Counted from the stretch's first letter, positions 8,002-18,865 are shown. The stretch: 64,000 bases of DNA from Micromonospora inyonensis (GCF_900091415.1 NZ_FMHU01000002.1:868001-932000); one strand, 5' to 3'. Numbers and translations are program-made. Notes: a model not told the origin generated them from the letters alone.

Positions 8002-8943
8002 GTGAACGAGGTGCTGCGGGACCTGGTGGAGCGGAGCGGCGGACTGGTCACCCGCGCAGTGGCGACGCAGGTGGTGCCGCCGTGGACGCTCCAGTACGCG
8101 TGCGCCACCGGACACCTGGTACGGGTGCTGCCCGAGGTTTTCGCCGCAGCGCACCTGCTGGGCCCGCACCCCGGGCTTCCCACCCTCAGCCGCCTCCACC
8201 CCGCACTCGGGCACCGGGCGGTCTGCGCCTGGGCCGGCGGCAGGGCCGCGCTCAGCCACCTCAGCGCGCTCCACGTGTGGGGCCTGCGTCAGCAGACGAC
8301 CGGCGACGTCCTGCACCTGAGCGCAGCACTGAACCCCACCATCCGCACCCGTGCCGGCGTACGCGTGCACCGACGGCACGGCTTTGTCGTCGAGTCGCCT
8401 CAGGTGGTGCAAAGGAACGGCCTGCCGGTCACCCGCCTCGACCAGACCCTGGTCGACTCGTGGCCCCTGTTGCCGACGGACGACCGACGGGCACCGGTGA
8501 TCCGAGCGGTCAACGACCGCCACACCACCCCGGAACGGCTGCGCCACGCCTTGGACAGCACACCGAAACTGACCGACCGGGCCGCCCTCCGGACCCTGCT
8601 GACCCGGCTCGCCGAGGGCTGCCGCAGCCCGCTGGAGATCTGGGGACACGAGCACGTCTTCACGGTCCCCGGAATGCCACCCTTCCAGCGGCAGGTCCGC
8701 ATCACCGTCGGGCAGCGCACCATGTACCTCGACATGTTCGCGGAGCGGGAACGCGTCAACATCGAACTCGACGGCGCGACCACGCACGGCGACCCGCGAC
8801 AGCGGGAGGTCGACCTGCGCCGGGACGCCCTGCTGGCGACCATCGGCATCCTGGTGGTCCGCTTCGCCCACCGCCGCCTCGTGCACGAGGTCGACCAGGT
8901 ACGCCGGGAAACCCTGGCCATCCTTGCCAGCCGCGCGACCTGA
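8002..8943 (+). CDS. AbiEi-like antitoxin-domain protein with DUF559 nuclease-fold C-terminus
   Basis: 313 residues from GTG 8002. The N-terminal ~100 residues resemble the winged-helix AbiEi-type antitoxin domain (LVTRAVATQVVPPWTLQYAC...HLVRVLPEVF). The last ~90 residues match DUF559, a Vsr/restriction-endonuclease-like domain (VNIELDGATTHGDPRQREVD, then LRRDALLATIGILVVRF). The combination is very common and multicopy in actinobacteria. No AbiEii toxin gene is next to it, so a working toxin-antitoxin pair is not supported. The 207-base gap from the divergent propeller gene should hold both promoters. Confidence 0.75.
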   Translation: MNEVLRDLVERSGGLVTRAVATQVVPPWTLQYACATGHLVRVLPEVFAAAHLLGPHPGLPTLSRLHPALGHRAVCAWAGGRAALSHLSALHVWGLRQQTTGDVLHLSAALNPTIRTRAGVRVHRRHGFVVESPQVVQRNGLPVTRLDQTLVDSWPLLPTDDRRAPVIRAVNDRHTTPERLRHALDSTPKLTDRAALRTLLTRLAEGCRSPLEIWGHEHVFTVPGMPPFQRQVRITVGQRTMYLDMFAERERVNIELDGATTHGDPRQREVDLRRDALLATIGILVVRFAHRRLVHEVDQVRRETLAILASRAT

Positions 8944-9063
8944 CCGGCATCGCGCCCCTTGGATGACGCCTTTGGACCGGGCGCACCCCACACGGCCCAG
9001 GATCGCGACCTGACCGTCATACTCGGTCGCGGGTGACATCGTGGGCTCGGAGGGTGGTTGACC

Positions 9064-9411
9064 ATGGCAGCACGAGGATTACCCGAGGCAGCGGTGGCTC
9101 AGGTGCGCCGTTGGTGCGCGGAGCGGGTGCCCGAGCATGTCCGTGACCAGGTGCGCATCGAGTGCGAGGAGGCGCCCCGCCACCTGACCGTGGTGGAGTG
9201 CCGACCGCCCTGGGACGCGGATCCGGAAGCCGAGTGGACGAGGCTGCCGGTGGCCCGCTTCCACTACACCCGAAGCACCGACACCTGGGCGCTGTACCAC
9301 CGCGACCGCGATCTCCGTTTCCACCGCTACTCTCCGGCCCCGCCGAGCGGCGACATCGGCACCCTGCTCACCGAGGTGGAGCGGGACCCCACCGCGATTT
9401 TCTGGGGCTGA
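9064..9411 (+). CDS. DUF3024 protein
   Basis: 115 residues; ATG 9064 is preferred over the in-frame TTG two codons earlier because GGAGGG sits nine bases upstream of it. The protein matches DUF3024 (RRWCAERVPEHVRDQVRIE, VECRPPWD, and the C-terminal DPTAIFWG). Function is unknown for the family. It is soluble, with no membrane segment. It stands alone, convergent with the next gene 20 bases away. Confidence 0.8.
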   Translation: MAARGLPEAAVAQVRRWCAERVPEHVRDQVRIECEEAPRHLTVVECRPPWDADPEAEWTRLPVARFHYTRSTDTWALYHRDRDLRFHRYSPAPPSGDIGTLLTEVERDPTAIFWG

Positions 9412-9430
9412 GAGGCCCCAGGACGGCTGG

Positions 9431-9982
9431 TCAGCCGGGCGCCGGTGACGCCTGGCGGGCGAAGAGGGAGAGCAGGGCCGCCTGCTCGGGCGACAGGAGC
9501 AGCGGGCCGGCCGGGTTGGTGGCGGGAAAGACCTGTGCCGCGTGGAGGTCGGCGAGCCGGATGCTCGTCGCGGTGCCGATCTTGACGCCCCGATCGGTCA
9601 ACGTCTCGCGCAGTTGGTGGGCGTCGAAGAGGTACACCGCCGCGATCCCCCAACGGTGGTGCCGCGTGTTGCCCAGCGGCTGGGGCCGGCTGCTCAGCAC
9701 CAGGTAGTAATCGCACGGGTGGGAGCTGATGTCCAGGCCGGAGAGGGCGTCGCCGTAGTTCTTTACGTTCACCGTCTGACCGGCGAGCGGACCGGAGCGG
9801 AAGACGCCGTCGTAGCCGGCCTGCACCGCGTTGCTGGCGAGATCGATGTCGAACACCCGCGCGGCGATGAACTCGCCGATGTTGCCGGGGTGGGCGGGAC
9901 GCCCGATCAGTGCCGTGATCTGGTCGTCCAGCTCCTCGCGGGCCCGCAGCAACTCCGCCAGCTGGCGCAGACTCTCAGCCAT
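9431..9982 (-). CDS. Conserved hypothetical, possible DUF6998-like nuclease-fold protein
   Basis: 183 residues if it starts at ATG 9982 (GGAAAG at proper spacing); an ATG three codons earlier is possible, and a longer reading would lack a ribosome site. A helical N-terminus is followed by HPGNIGEFIAARVF, then GYDGVF and QTVNVKNYG. This E...D...VxVK arrangement resembles the restriction-endonuclease-like fold seen in DUF6998-type proteins, but I am not certain. No partner methylase is near. Function unknown. Confidence 0.55.
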   Translation of the reverse strand: MAESLRQLAELLRAREELDDQITALIGRPAHPGNIGEFIAARVFDIDLASNAVQAGYDGVFRSGPLAGQTVNVKNYGDALSGLDISSHPCDYYLVLSSRPQPLGNTRHHRWGIAAVYLFDAHQLRETLTDRGVKIGTATSIRLADLHAAQVFPATNPAGPLLLSPEQAALLSLFARQASPAPG

Positions 9983-10225
9983 GACGTCCATCTTTCCACT
10001 AAGGACAGATCCTCGTGGCGCAGGGGACCGGTACGGAGACAGCGCGGTCCGGGGTCGGGGCAGGCACGGGCAGCCAACCCCGACCAGCGGAAACCCCTCC
10101 TTCCTCGTTGCCACGCAAGGGGAGAGGCACGAGCCAACTTAGCTGTCCCAGTCGCCTGAGTCAAACCCAGAGTTGTCGAGGCGTGTCCATGCGTGATCGA
10201 ATTGGTGTGCCGCGCAGGGGGAGTC

Positions 10226-10465
10226 ATGCCGATCACCGCCGACTACATCCGTATCGCCGACGACATCGTCGCCGACATTCGAGCCCAGAAGCTCAAGCCG
10301 GGCGAGAAGCTGCCCTCGATCACGCAGCTCGCGGCGACGTACAAGGTCAGTCCGTCGACGGTCAAGCAGGTCTACGTGCGGCTCGAAGCTCTACGGGTGA
10401 TCTGGCGACACCAGGGCAAGGGTGTGTTCGTCAACGATCCTGCGTTCTGGATGCGGGAACCGTGA
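10226..10465 (+). CDS. Short GntR-family DNA-binding protein (YtrA-like, domain only)
   Basis: 79 residues, start ATG 10226 right after AGGGGGAG. It is almost only the GntR winged helix: YIRIADDIVADIRAQKLKPG, then EKLPSITQLAATYKVS and STVKQVYVRLE, then HQGKGVFV. There is no effector domain, unlike HutC/FadR members, so it resembles the small GntR proteins found beside integrative elements and signalling genes in actinomycetes. It may regulate the small membrane protein gene 146 bases downstream. No operator was identified. Confidence 0.75.
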   Translation: MPITADYIRIADDIVADIRAQKLKPGEKLPSITQLAATYKVSPSTVKQVYVRLEALRVIWRHQGKGVFVNDPAFWMREP

Positions 10466-10611
10466 GCCTGGTGGTTCCTGATGTCTGGTAGGCGTGGCGA
10501 AGGCCGCGAGGAGCCGGGCGGTCGTTTGGTGCTGCACGAATCTGCTGAGGAGATTGGCGTGTTCGACCCGCACGTCTCTGTCCAGAGTGATTGCATCGGA
10601 GCCGGAGGCGC

Positions 10612-11091
10612 ATGCTCAGGGATCTGGTAGCCGTAGCCTCAGTGGCGGTGTCGTTGGTTGCCTTGGGCGTCTCTCTCGTGGTGCAGTGGGGCCAGCGCCG
10701 CCGGGAGGACTTCGAACTGGCCCGCTCCCTGCACCAGGATCTCACCAGCGGTGAAGTGGCGCAGGCTCGCGACATCCTTGGCGGTCTGGTGCGTAGTGAC
10801 AGGGCTCTTGACGCCACGTCCAGCGTGGAGGCTACTCGGGCCTACTTCACCCTGCTGTGGTGTTTCGAGCGGATAGAGGTCGGGCTGCAGATCTCGAGCG
10901 GTCGCCCGCGGCAGTTCCTGACCCGCGCGATCCGGTGGCACGTGCTGGAGTGGGAGCGGGACATCGTCGTAGCCAAGCGCAAGATCGAGAAATGCCGAGG
11001 GGCGGGAATCGATGATGAACGGTCCCAGGCCGCCCCTCGCCCGTCTTGTCAACGCGCTATGACATGGCGTCCGTCGGCCGCTGTCCGGTGA
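10612..11091 (+). CDS. Small single-pass membrane protein, unknown function
   Basis: 159 residues, start ATG 10612 with GGAGG seven bases upstream. Residues ~5-28 are a hydrophobic helix (LVAVASVAVSLVALGVSLVV) followed by a charged cytoplasmic region with RRREDFELAR and an aromatic segment AYFTLLWCFERIEVGL. The last ~25 residues are of low-quality composition and the true end is uncertain. The layout resembles DUF4760-like or phage-defence-associated one-TM proteins, but no family is claimed. Confidence 0.55.
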   Translation: MLRDLVAVASVAVSLVALGVSLVVQWGQRRREDFELARSLHQDLTSGEVAQARDILGGLVRSDRALDATSSVEATRAYFTLLWCFERIEVGLQISSGRPRQFLTRAIRWHVLEWERDIVVAKRKIEKCRGAGIDDERSQAAPRPSCQRAMTWRPSAAVR

Positions 11092-11184
11092 GCAGTTCCG
11101 GGTCCCGTTCGACGGCATTCGGCCCATGTCCGGCTGACGTGACATGGGCCGACGAATTACCTGATACAGGTCCGACACCCCGCG

Positions 11185-11201
11185 CGGCGACAGTGTCGCC
11201 G
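11185..11201. repeat. 17-bp perfect inverted repeat
   Basis: CGGCGACAGTGTCGCCG is self-complementary around a central G, in the gap between the small membrane protein gene and the convergent zinc peptidase. It could be a short terminator stem or a protein-binding site; nothing decides between them. Confidence 0.4.
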
Positions 11202-11262
11202 AGTGTTCACGCCGCTACGGTACGGACGACGGGCAGGATGACCGGTTGCCGACCGGCGTGGA

Positions 11263-12180
11263 TCACACGCTGCCGCTGAAGGTGTCGCACTGCTTCGGGT
11301 CGCCGGACTCGTACCCCCGGGTGAACCACTCGCGGCGCTGCTCCGACGTGCCGTGGGTGAACTCGTCCGGGTTCACCGGCCGGTTCGCCCGCTTCGAGAT
11401 GGCGTCGTCGCCGATCTTCTCGGCGGCGTCGATGGCCTGGCTGATGTCCTGCTCACTGATGCTGGTGAAGATCTTCTGGCCGCTCGCGTCGGCGGTGCCG
11501 GTGGCGTTCTTCGCCCAGGCCCCGGCGTAGCAGTCGGCCTGGAGTTCCATCTTCACCGAGAGCGCGTTGGCGTTGTTCGGGTCGCGCTGCTGCTGGCGGC
11601 GCACCTGCTGCTCGGTGCCGAGCAGGGTCTGCACGTGGTGGCCGTACTCGTGGGCCAGCACGTACGGCTGGGCGAACTCGCCGGAGGCGCCGAGCTGGTC
11701 GGCGAGGACCTGGTAGAAGGTGAGGTCGATGTAGACCTGCTTGTCGGCGGGGCAGTAGAACGGGCCGACGCCGGAGTCGGCGTTGCCGCAGCCGGTGGAG
11801 ACGGCCTGGCTGAAGAAGACCGTGTCGGCCGCCTGGTACCGCTCGCCGAACCGCTCCGGCAGCGCCGTCTGCCAGTACGCCTGGATCGAGTTGACGTAGA
11901 GCGTGTTGCGGCAGTCGAGCTGGTCGAGGGCGTTCTCGGTGGAGCACTTCTGCTCCAGCGACGAGTTGTCACCCTGCTCCGACCCGCCGCCGTCGATGGC
12001 CGCGTTCAGCCCGAAGCCGCCACCCACCAGGGCCACCACCACCGCGATGATCATGCCGACCAGCCCGCCCCTGCCCCCGCCGCCGACCGGGATGGGGATG
12101 CCGAGGCCGCCTCCGCCGCCGGACCCTCGCCGGTCGTCGACCTGACTGGTGTCGATGCGCGCGTTCTCGTTCAGCTCCAT
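11263..12180 (-). CDS. Membrane-anchored neutral zinc metallopeptidase (YpfJ family)
   Basis: 305 residues from ATG 12180. Gly-rich N-terminus, one membrane helix at ~40-62, then an extracytoplasmic peptidase domain. The HEYGH zinc site is at 177-181 with the further acidic ligand region MELQADCYAGAW at ~211-222, matching the putative neutral zinc metallopeptidase family (YpfJ). Cysteines at 79, 90, 131 and 143 could form disulfides, consistent with an external location. The open frame continues upstream, but that part overlaps the ABC-F promoter region and is not homologous. Substrate unknown. Confidence 0.88.
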   Translation of the reverse strand: MELNENARIDTSQVDDRRGSGGGGGLGIPIPVGGGGRGGLVGMIIAVVVALVGGGFGLNAAIDGGGSEQGDNSSLEQKCSTENALDQLDCRNTLYVNSIQAYWQTALPERFGERYQAADTVFFSQAVSTGCGNADSGVGPFYCPADKQVYIDLTFYQVLADQLGASGEFAQPYVLAHEYGHHVQTLLGTEQQVRRQQQRDPNNANALSVKMELQADCYAGAWAKNATGTADASGQKIFTSISEQDISQAIDAAEKIGDDAISKRANRPVNPDEFTHGTSEQRREWFTRGYESGDPKQCDTFSGSV

Positions 12181-12282
12181 GGTGACCCCGATCTCTGCCA
12201 GCTCCGGGATGAGGTGACGGACGAGGTTCCGGTACCCGATGATCTTGTGAGGTAATCCGGGCCGGGCCGAACGGGCCGCCCG

Positions 12283-12288
12283 GTACAA
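12283..12288 (+). promoter_or_regulatory. Possible -10 box upstream of the ABC-F gene
   Basis: TACAAT lies 119 bases before the ABC-F ATG in a region with no other plus-strand gene. No good -35 hexamer is seen at 17-18 bases, so the promoter and the implied ~110-base leader are tentative. Confidence 0.3.
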
Positions 12289-12406
12289 TCGGATCGTGCT
12301 GCTCTGCGAAGGCTGAACCGCCCCGCGCCGACGGGTGAATCGATCCCGCCGGCGCTTTCGCGTGCCCTGAGTCAGCCCTTTGGCCCCTGAGAGCGAGTTC
12401 GCCACA

Positions 12407-14011
<1,605 letters not shown>

Positions 14012-14177
14012 GCGACGACCTGCTCGAACTGGTCGAGCTGGCCTGAGCGACGACCTGCTCGAACTGGTCGAGCTGGCCTGAGCGACGACCTGCTCGAACT
14101 GGTCGAGCTGGCCTGAGCGACGACCTGCTCGAACTGGTCGAGCTGGCCTGAGCGGGCGGCTGGTCGAGCTGCCCTGG

Positions 14178-14215
14178 CCGGCGGCCGGGCCCGGAGTACG
14201 GGCTCCGGCCGCCGG
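14178..14215. terminator. Bidirectional terminator between ABC-F and GNAT genes
   Basis: An 11-bp perfect stem (14178-14188 with 14205-14215) is extended by five inner pairs around one bulged base, with a five-base loop. It sits between convergent genes and after the tandem repeat. Confidence 0.75.
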
Positions 14216-14224
14216 TGTGCGCGG

Positions 14225-14848
14225 TCAGGCGGGCGTGGGCTCCGCCGGGTCACGCTCGGCGGGTACGCGTACGTCCTCGGGGCTTATCGCGCCGGCTGCC
14301 GTCGGCTTTTTCGGCCACTCGTCGGCGAGCACCGACCAGACCTGGTTGTCGTGCCGCTGGCCCCGGTAGGGGAACGCCGAGCGCAGCACGCCGTCGAGGT
14401 GCATGCCGAGCCGCTGGGCGACGGCGGCGCTGCGGACGTTGTGCGCCGCGTTGACCCACTGCACCCGGTGCAGGCCGCGCTCGTGGAACGCCCAGTCGAT
14501 CATGTGGCGGATCGCCCGGGTGACCAGTCCGTGCCCCTCGGCGGAGCGTTCCAGCCAGCAGCCCACCTCGCAGGTGCCGCTGTGGGCGTCGAGGCTGACG
14601 AAGAGCGTCCCGCCGACCAGGACGCCGTCGCGCCAGATGCCGTAGATCCCGCCGGTGTCGGCGGCCCGACGGTCGGCGTGTCGCTGGAGCACCGCGCGGG
14701 CCGACTCCAGGTCGGTGCTCAGCCCGGCGAACGGGACCCACGGGTCGACGTACTCCCGGGCCCGGTCCATGTGCGCGAGGAACTCGACCGCCTGCCATGG
14801 TTCCAGCGGGCGGAGTTGGGCGTCCTCGGTGAGCGGGACGGCGAACAC
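14225..14848 (-). CDS. RimJ/RimL-type GNAT acetyltransferase
   Basis: 207 residues from GTG 14848, with AGGAGAG upstream. GNAT fold of the ribosomal-protein acetyltransferase group: GIYGIWRDGVLVGGTLFVSLD, then EVGCWLERSAEGHGLVTRA (acetyl-CoA loop, with EGHG in place of Q/RxxGxG/A) and NVRSAAVAQRLGM. The acceptor may be a protein N-terminus or a small molecule. It lies 12 bases downstream of the CadD-like gene and is likely co-transcribed with it. Confidence 0.8.
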   Translation of the reverse strand: MFAVPLTEDAQLRPLEPWQAVEFLAHMDRAREYVDPWVPFAGLSTDLESARAVLQRHADRRAADTGGIYGIWRDGVLVGGTLFVSLDAHSGTCEVGCWLERSAEGHGLVTRAIRHMIDWAFHERGLHRVQWVNAAHNVRSAAVAQRLGMHLDGVLRSAFPYRGQRHDNQVWSVLADEWPKKPTAAGAISPEDVRVPAERDPAEPTPA

Positions 14849-14860
14849 GTTTCTCTCCTC

Positions 14861-15460
14861 TCACCCGAGCCGGTCGACCAGGTGGCCGACCACCCCGGAA
14901 CCGGCCAGGATCACCACACCGATGACCACGAAGATCACCGGCACCAGCCAGTGTCCGGCCCGTTCCACCAGCCGGACCACCCGGGGGTGCCCGCCGAGCC
15001 GGGCCCCGGCCAGGCACCACAGCCCGACCCCGGCCGCGAAGACCAGCAGGAACACCAGGGCCTCGGCGGGTGCGAGGGTACGGAACACCGGCACGTACAC
15101 GGCGATGTTGTCGGCGCCGTTGGCGATGGTCACGCCGGCCACCCCCGCCGCGCCGCCGACCACCGCCGGAGCCTCGTCGGAGTCCCGGCGCAGCAGCGCC
15201 CGCACGCCGAGCGCGACCGGGAGCAGGCCGAGCAGGCCGGTCCAGGGCTCGGGCAGCACCAGCAGGCCGGCGGCGACGACCACGGCGACCGCGACCAGCG
15301 CGGCGATGCCGGCGTACTGGCCGGCGACGATCTGCCACCGGCGGGGGCGACCGGTGGCGCGGGCCGCGGCGAAGAGCACGGTGAGTACCACGATGTCGTC
15401 GACGTTGGTCGCGGCGAACACCACGGCCGCGCCGGCCGCGGTGCCGAGGGGGTCGGTCAC
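14861..15460 (-). CDS. CadD-family cation transporter
   Basis: 199 residues from GTG 15460; an upstream extension lacks conservation. Five to six hydrophobic segments. The two family motifs are FAATNVDDIVVLTVLFA near the N-terminus and ANGADNIAVYVPVF in the middle, with buried acidic residues as in cadmium-resistance transporters of the LysE superfamily. Cadmium is the known substrate for some members; the real substrate is not proven. It forms a likely operon with the GNAT gene. Confidence 0.8.
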   Translation of the reverse strand: MTDPLGTAAGAAVVFAATNVDDIVVLTVLFAAARATGRPRRWQIVAGQYAGIAALVAVAVVVAAGLLVLPEPWTGLLGLLPVALGVRALLRRDSDEAPAVVGGAAGVAGVTIANGADNIAVYVPVFRTLAPAEALVFLLVFAAGVGLWCLAGARLGGHPRVVRLVERAGHWLVPVIFVVIGVVILAGSGVVGHLVDRLG

Positions 15461-15700
15461 GGGGGCAGGGTACGCGCTCCGTCCCGCTTCCGGTGCGCAC
15501 CGACATCCACCCTGGTCAGCGTGGGTGGGCGTTCGCGGTAGACGTGCGGTCACCCGGCCGTGTCATGACTCTATCGGGAACCTGACACTGCATAGCGTGT
15601 CGATTGGCGAAGAGTTGATATCTGGCGCATGATCGTTCGAGGCGGTCTAATAGGTTGGACCGTTATCCGAACCGCACAGTCTGCGACGTGAGGAATCAGC

Positions 15701-15928
15701 ATGGCAGCCACTGGCACAGCCACCAGCACTGAGAAGGGTCGCCGGATCGTCGGAGCCGAGCGTCAGACACTCGCGAAGGACCTCGTAAAGCGGTACACCG
15801 GGGGCGAGAGCATCCGCGCCCTCGCGGCCTCGACCGGCCGTTCCTACGGGTTCATCCACCGCGTGCTCACCGAGTCCGGGGTGCAGCTCCGGCAGCGCGG
15901 CGGCGCCCGTCGCCGCAAGAAGGCGTGA
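15701..15928 (+). CDS. Small helix-turn-helix DNA-binding protein (actinobacterial)
   Basis: 75 residues, ATG 15701 with GAGGA upstream. The core ESIRALAASTGRSYGFIHRV is a resolvase/MarR-like HTH and the C-terminus is strongly basic (RQRGGARRRKKA). It matches a small, highly conserved actinobacterial putative regulator; M. tuberculosis has Rv1473A, described as a possible regulator, at the same place relative to its ABC-F gene. It lies 46 bases before the enoyl-CoA hydratase gene, with no terminator between. Targets unknown. Confidence 0.8.
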   Translation: MAATGTATSTEKGRRIVGAERQTLAKDLVKRYTGGESIRALAASTGRSYGFIHRVLTESGVQLRQRGGARRRKKA

Positions 15929-15974
15929 TCCGCCCGCCAACGTCGTTCCGTCCCGCCAAGCCCCGGACCGCCCG

Positions 15975-16739
15975 GTGACGACCGGGCCCGGGGTACGGCT
16001 GGAGTGCGCCGGCCCGGTGGCCACCGTGACGTTGTGTCGTCCCGACGTGCTCAACGCCCAGACACCGGCCATGTGGCGTGCCATGAGCGACTTCTCCCGA
16101 AGCCTCCCCGGCGACGTCCGGGTGGTCGTCGTGCGCGGCGAGGGCCGGGCGTTCTCCGCCGGGCTGGACCTGTCGGTCGCCAACGCGACCGGGCCGGGTT
16201 CCTTCGCCGAGCTGGCCACCCTGCCCGAGCCGGAGTGCGCCGACCGGATCGCCGAGTTCCAGTCGGCGTTCACCTGGCTGCACCGGCCGGACGTCGTCTC
16301 CATCGCGGCGGTGCAGGGGCACGCCATCGGTGCGGGCTTCCAGCTCGCGCTCGCCTGCGACCTGCGGGTGCTCGCCGAGGACGCGCGACTGTCGATGGCC
16401 GAGGTCACCCTCGGGCTGGTGCCCGACCTGGCCGGCACCGGTCGTCTGGTCGACCTGGTCGGCTACTCCCGGGCCCTGGAGATCTGTGCCACCGGTCGCC
16501 GGATCGACGCCGCCGAGGCCGACCGGATCGGCCTGGCCACCGTGGTGGTGCCGACCGCCGAGCTGGCGGACGCGACGAGTGACCTGACCGCCGCTCTGCT
16601 GACCGGCAACCGGGACGCGGTGGTCGAGATCAAGGCCCTGCTCGCCGGCGCGGCGCGCCGAACCCCGGCGGACCAGCAGCGTGCCGAGCGCGAGGCACAG
16701 GTCCGGCGGCTGCGGGACCTGGCGGGGCGCGGGGAATGA
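15975..16739 (+). CDS. Enoyl-CoA hydratase/isomerase family protein
   Basis: 254 residues from GTG 15975, crotonase fold. The oxyanion-hole segments are GRAFSAGLDLS and VQGHAIGAGFQLALACDLRV, followed by MAEVTLGLVPDLAGTGRLV. It could hydrate enoyl-CoA in fatty-acid breakdown, but one of the usual catalytic Glu pair is not obvious, so an isomerase or related crotonase activity is possible. Position suggests it is the counterpart of mycobacterial echA12. Possibly co-transcribed with the small HTH gene. Confidence 0.85.
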   Translation: MTTGPGVRLECAGPVATVTLCRPDVLNAQTPAMWRAMSDFSRSLPGDVRVVVVRGEGRAFSAGLDLSVANATGPGSFAELATLPEPECADRIAEFQSAFTWLHRPDVVSIAAVQGHAIGAGFQLALACDLRVLAEDARLSMAEVTLGLVPDLAGTGRLVDLVGYSRALEICATGRRIDAAEADRIGLATVVVPTAELADATSDLTAALLTGNRDAVVEIKALLAGAARRTPADQQRAEREAQVRRLRDLAGRGE

Positions 16740-16870
16740 TGTCCAGGACCGGACGCGGAGCATGATGTAAGGACCCGTCGGGAAGAATCGGATTACCGCC
16801 GAGGTTGTCGTAGGCGTCGGGAGAATCGACCTGACAGCGCGGACGGTCCCGCGCGACCCGGAGGTGACGC

Positions 16871-18865
16871 GTGAATCCCAGTGGTGGCATGGGTGGCATG
16901 GGCGGCTGGAGCATGCTCCGGTCGATGCGCAACTCCGACGACGTCTCCGCCCACCGGCTCAACCGGGGCACCGGGCGGCGGATCGTCGCGTTCGCCCGGC
17001 CGTACCGCCGGGACATCACGGTCTTCCTGGTCACCGTGGTCCTCGCCGCGATCATCGGGGTCGCCACACCGGTGCTCGCCGGTGACGTCATCAACGCGAT
17101 CACCGGGAGCGGAACCGGGGCCGGCGCGACCGTGGTCCGCCTGGCCCTGTTCATCGCCGGCCTGGCCGTCGCCGACGCGCTGCTCTCCCTGGCCCAGCGC
17201 TGGTACTCCGCCCGGATCGGCGAGGGCATCATCCTCGACCTGCGCACCCGGGTCTACGACCACGTCCAGCGCATGCCGTTGCAGTTCTTCAGCCGTACCC
17301 AGACCGGAGCACTGGTCAGCCGGCTCAACAACGACGTGATGGGCGCCCAGCGGGCGTTCACGTCGACCCTGTCCGGCGTGGTCAGCAACGTCATCCAGCT
17401 GGTCCTCACCGCCGCGGTGATGTTCACCCTCTCCTGGCAGATCACCGCCCTGTCACTGGTTCTGCTCCCGATCTTCATCATCCCGGCCCGCCGGGTCGGT
17501 AAGCGGCTGGCCGAGATCACCCGTGAGTCGTACAACCTCGACGCCCAGATGAACGCCACCATGACCGAGCGGTTCGGGGTGGCCGGGGCGATGCTGGTCA
17601 AACTCTTCGGCGCGCCCGAGGTCGAGGCCCGGCGCTTCGCCGGCCGGGCCGAGCGGGTGCGCGACATCGGCATCCAGTCGGCGATGTACTCGCGGACCTT
17701 CTTCGTGGCGATGCTGCTGGTCGCCTCGCTGGCCCAGGCGCTCACCTACGGCCTCGGCGGGTGGCTCGCGGTCACCGGCGCGGTCAGCGCCGGCACCGTG
17801 GTCACCCTGGCCCTGCTGCTCACCCGCCTCTACGGGCCGCTGACCGCGCTCTCCAACGTCCGGGTCGACGTGATGAGCGCGCTGGTCTCCTTCGACCGGG
17901 TCTTCGAGGTGCTCGACCTGAAGCCGGGCATCGAGGAGAAGCCGGACGCGGTGGCCGTGCCGCGCGACAACGGGCGGGTCGAGTTCCGCGACGTGCGGTT
18001 CCGCTACCCGAGCGCGGCCGAGGTGTCACTGGCCTCCCTCGAGGAGGTCGCCGCGCTGGACCGCCGGGCCAACGAGCCGGTGCTGCGGGGCGTCTCGTTC
18101 ACCGTCGAGCCGGGTCAGATGGTCGCCCTGGTCGGGCCCTCCGGTGCCGGGAAGTCCACCCTGTCGATGCTGATGTCCCGGATCTACGACGTCACCGAGG
18201 GGCAGGTGCTGGTCGGTGGCGTGGACGTCCGCGACGCCACGCTCGCCTCGCTGCGCGACGAGATCGGGGTGGTGACCCAGGACTCCCACCTGTTCCACGA
18301 GACGATCGCCGAGAACCTGCGCTACGCCAAGCCGGACGCCACCGACGACGAACTCTGGAACGCGCTGGCCGGCGCGCAGGTGGCCGACCTGGTGCGCGCC
18401 CTGCCCGACGGGCTGGAGACCATGGTCGGGGAGCGGGGCTACCGCTTCTCGGGCGGCGAGAAGCAGCGCATCGCCATCGCCCGGTTGCTGCTGAAGGCCC
18501 CGTCGATCGTGATCCTCGACGAGGCCACCGCCCACCTCGACTCGGAGAGCGAGGCGGCGGTGCAGCGGGCGCTGTCGGTGGCGCTGGCCGGGCGTACCGC
18601 GCTGGTGATCGCCCACCGACTCTCCACCGTGCGGGACGCCGACCAGATCCTCGTCCTCGACGAGGGGCGGATCGTCGAGCGTGGCCGCCACGACGAGCTG
18701 GTCGCGGTGGGCGGTCTCTACGCCGAGCTGTACCGCACGCAGTTCGCGGTGGCCGACTCGCCCAGCCCGTACGTCGACGCGACCGGCCCGGAGCCGGTGG
18801 TCACCACGGTGCCGATGGCCGCGTACGTCGCCGAGCAGGCCCTGCCGCCGTCCGCCGCCAACTGA
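16871..18865 (+). CDS. ABC exporter half-transporter (MsbA/MDR type)
   Basis: 664 residues from GTG 16871, with GGAGG eight bases upstream. Met/Gly-rich start, then six membrane helices (~45-340), then a nucleotide-binding domain with Walker A GPSGAGKST, signature FSGGEKQRIAIARLLL, Walker B IVILDEATAHLD and the H-loop AHRLST. The NBD start carries an insert (SLASLEEVAALDRRANEP) between the A-loop strand and the core. It should work as a homodimer in the cytoplasmic membrane exporting lipid or drug-like substrates. It is monocistronic as far as visible. Confidence 0.9.
   Translation: MNPSGGMGGMGGWSMLRSMRNSDDVSAHRLNRGTGRRIVAFARPYRRDITVFLVTVVLAAIIGVATPVLAGDVINAITGSGTGAGATVVRLALFIAGLAVADALLSLAQRWYSARIGEGIILDLRTRVYDHVQRMPLQFFSRTQTGALVSRLNNDVMGAQRAFTSTLSGVVSNVIQLVLTAAVMFTLSWQITALSLVLLPIFIIPARRVGKRLAEITRESYNLDAQMNATMTERFGVAGAMLVKLFGAPEVEARRFAGRAERVRDIGIQSAMYSRTFFVAMLLVASLAQALTYGLGGWLAVTGAVSAGTVVTLALLLTRLYGPLTALSNVRVDVMSALVSFDRVFEVLDLKPGIEEKPDAVAVPRDNGRVEFRDVRFRYPSAAEVSLASLEEVAALDRRANEPVLRGVSFTVEPGQMVALVGPSGAGKSTLSMLMSRIYDVTEGQVLVGGVDVRDATLASLRDEIGVVTQDSHLFHETIAENLRYAKPDATDDELWNALAGAQVADLVRALPDGLETMVGERGYRFSGGEKQRIAIARLLLKAPSIVILDEATAHLDSESEAAVQRALSVALAGRTALVIAHRLSTVRDADQILVLDEGRIVERGRHDELVAVGGLYAELYRTQFAVADSPSPYVDATGPEPVVTTVPMAAYVAEQALPPSAAN

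Noticed and set aside
8002..8943. AbiE toxin-antitoxin system
   Set aside because: Only the antitoxin-like domain fused to DUF559 is present; no AbiEii nucleotidyltransferase gene lies on either side.
10193..10225. Earlier start for the short GntR gene
   Set aside because: The 11 added residues have no homology and no ribosome site, while ATG 10226 follows AGGGGGAG closely.
16204..16210. Possible CRISPR or phage-like repeats anywhere in the window
   Set aside because: No regularly spaced 24-40 bp repeats with unique spacers were found; the tandem repeats present have no spacers.
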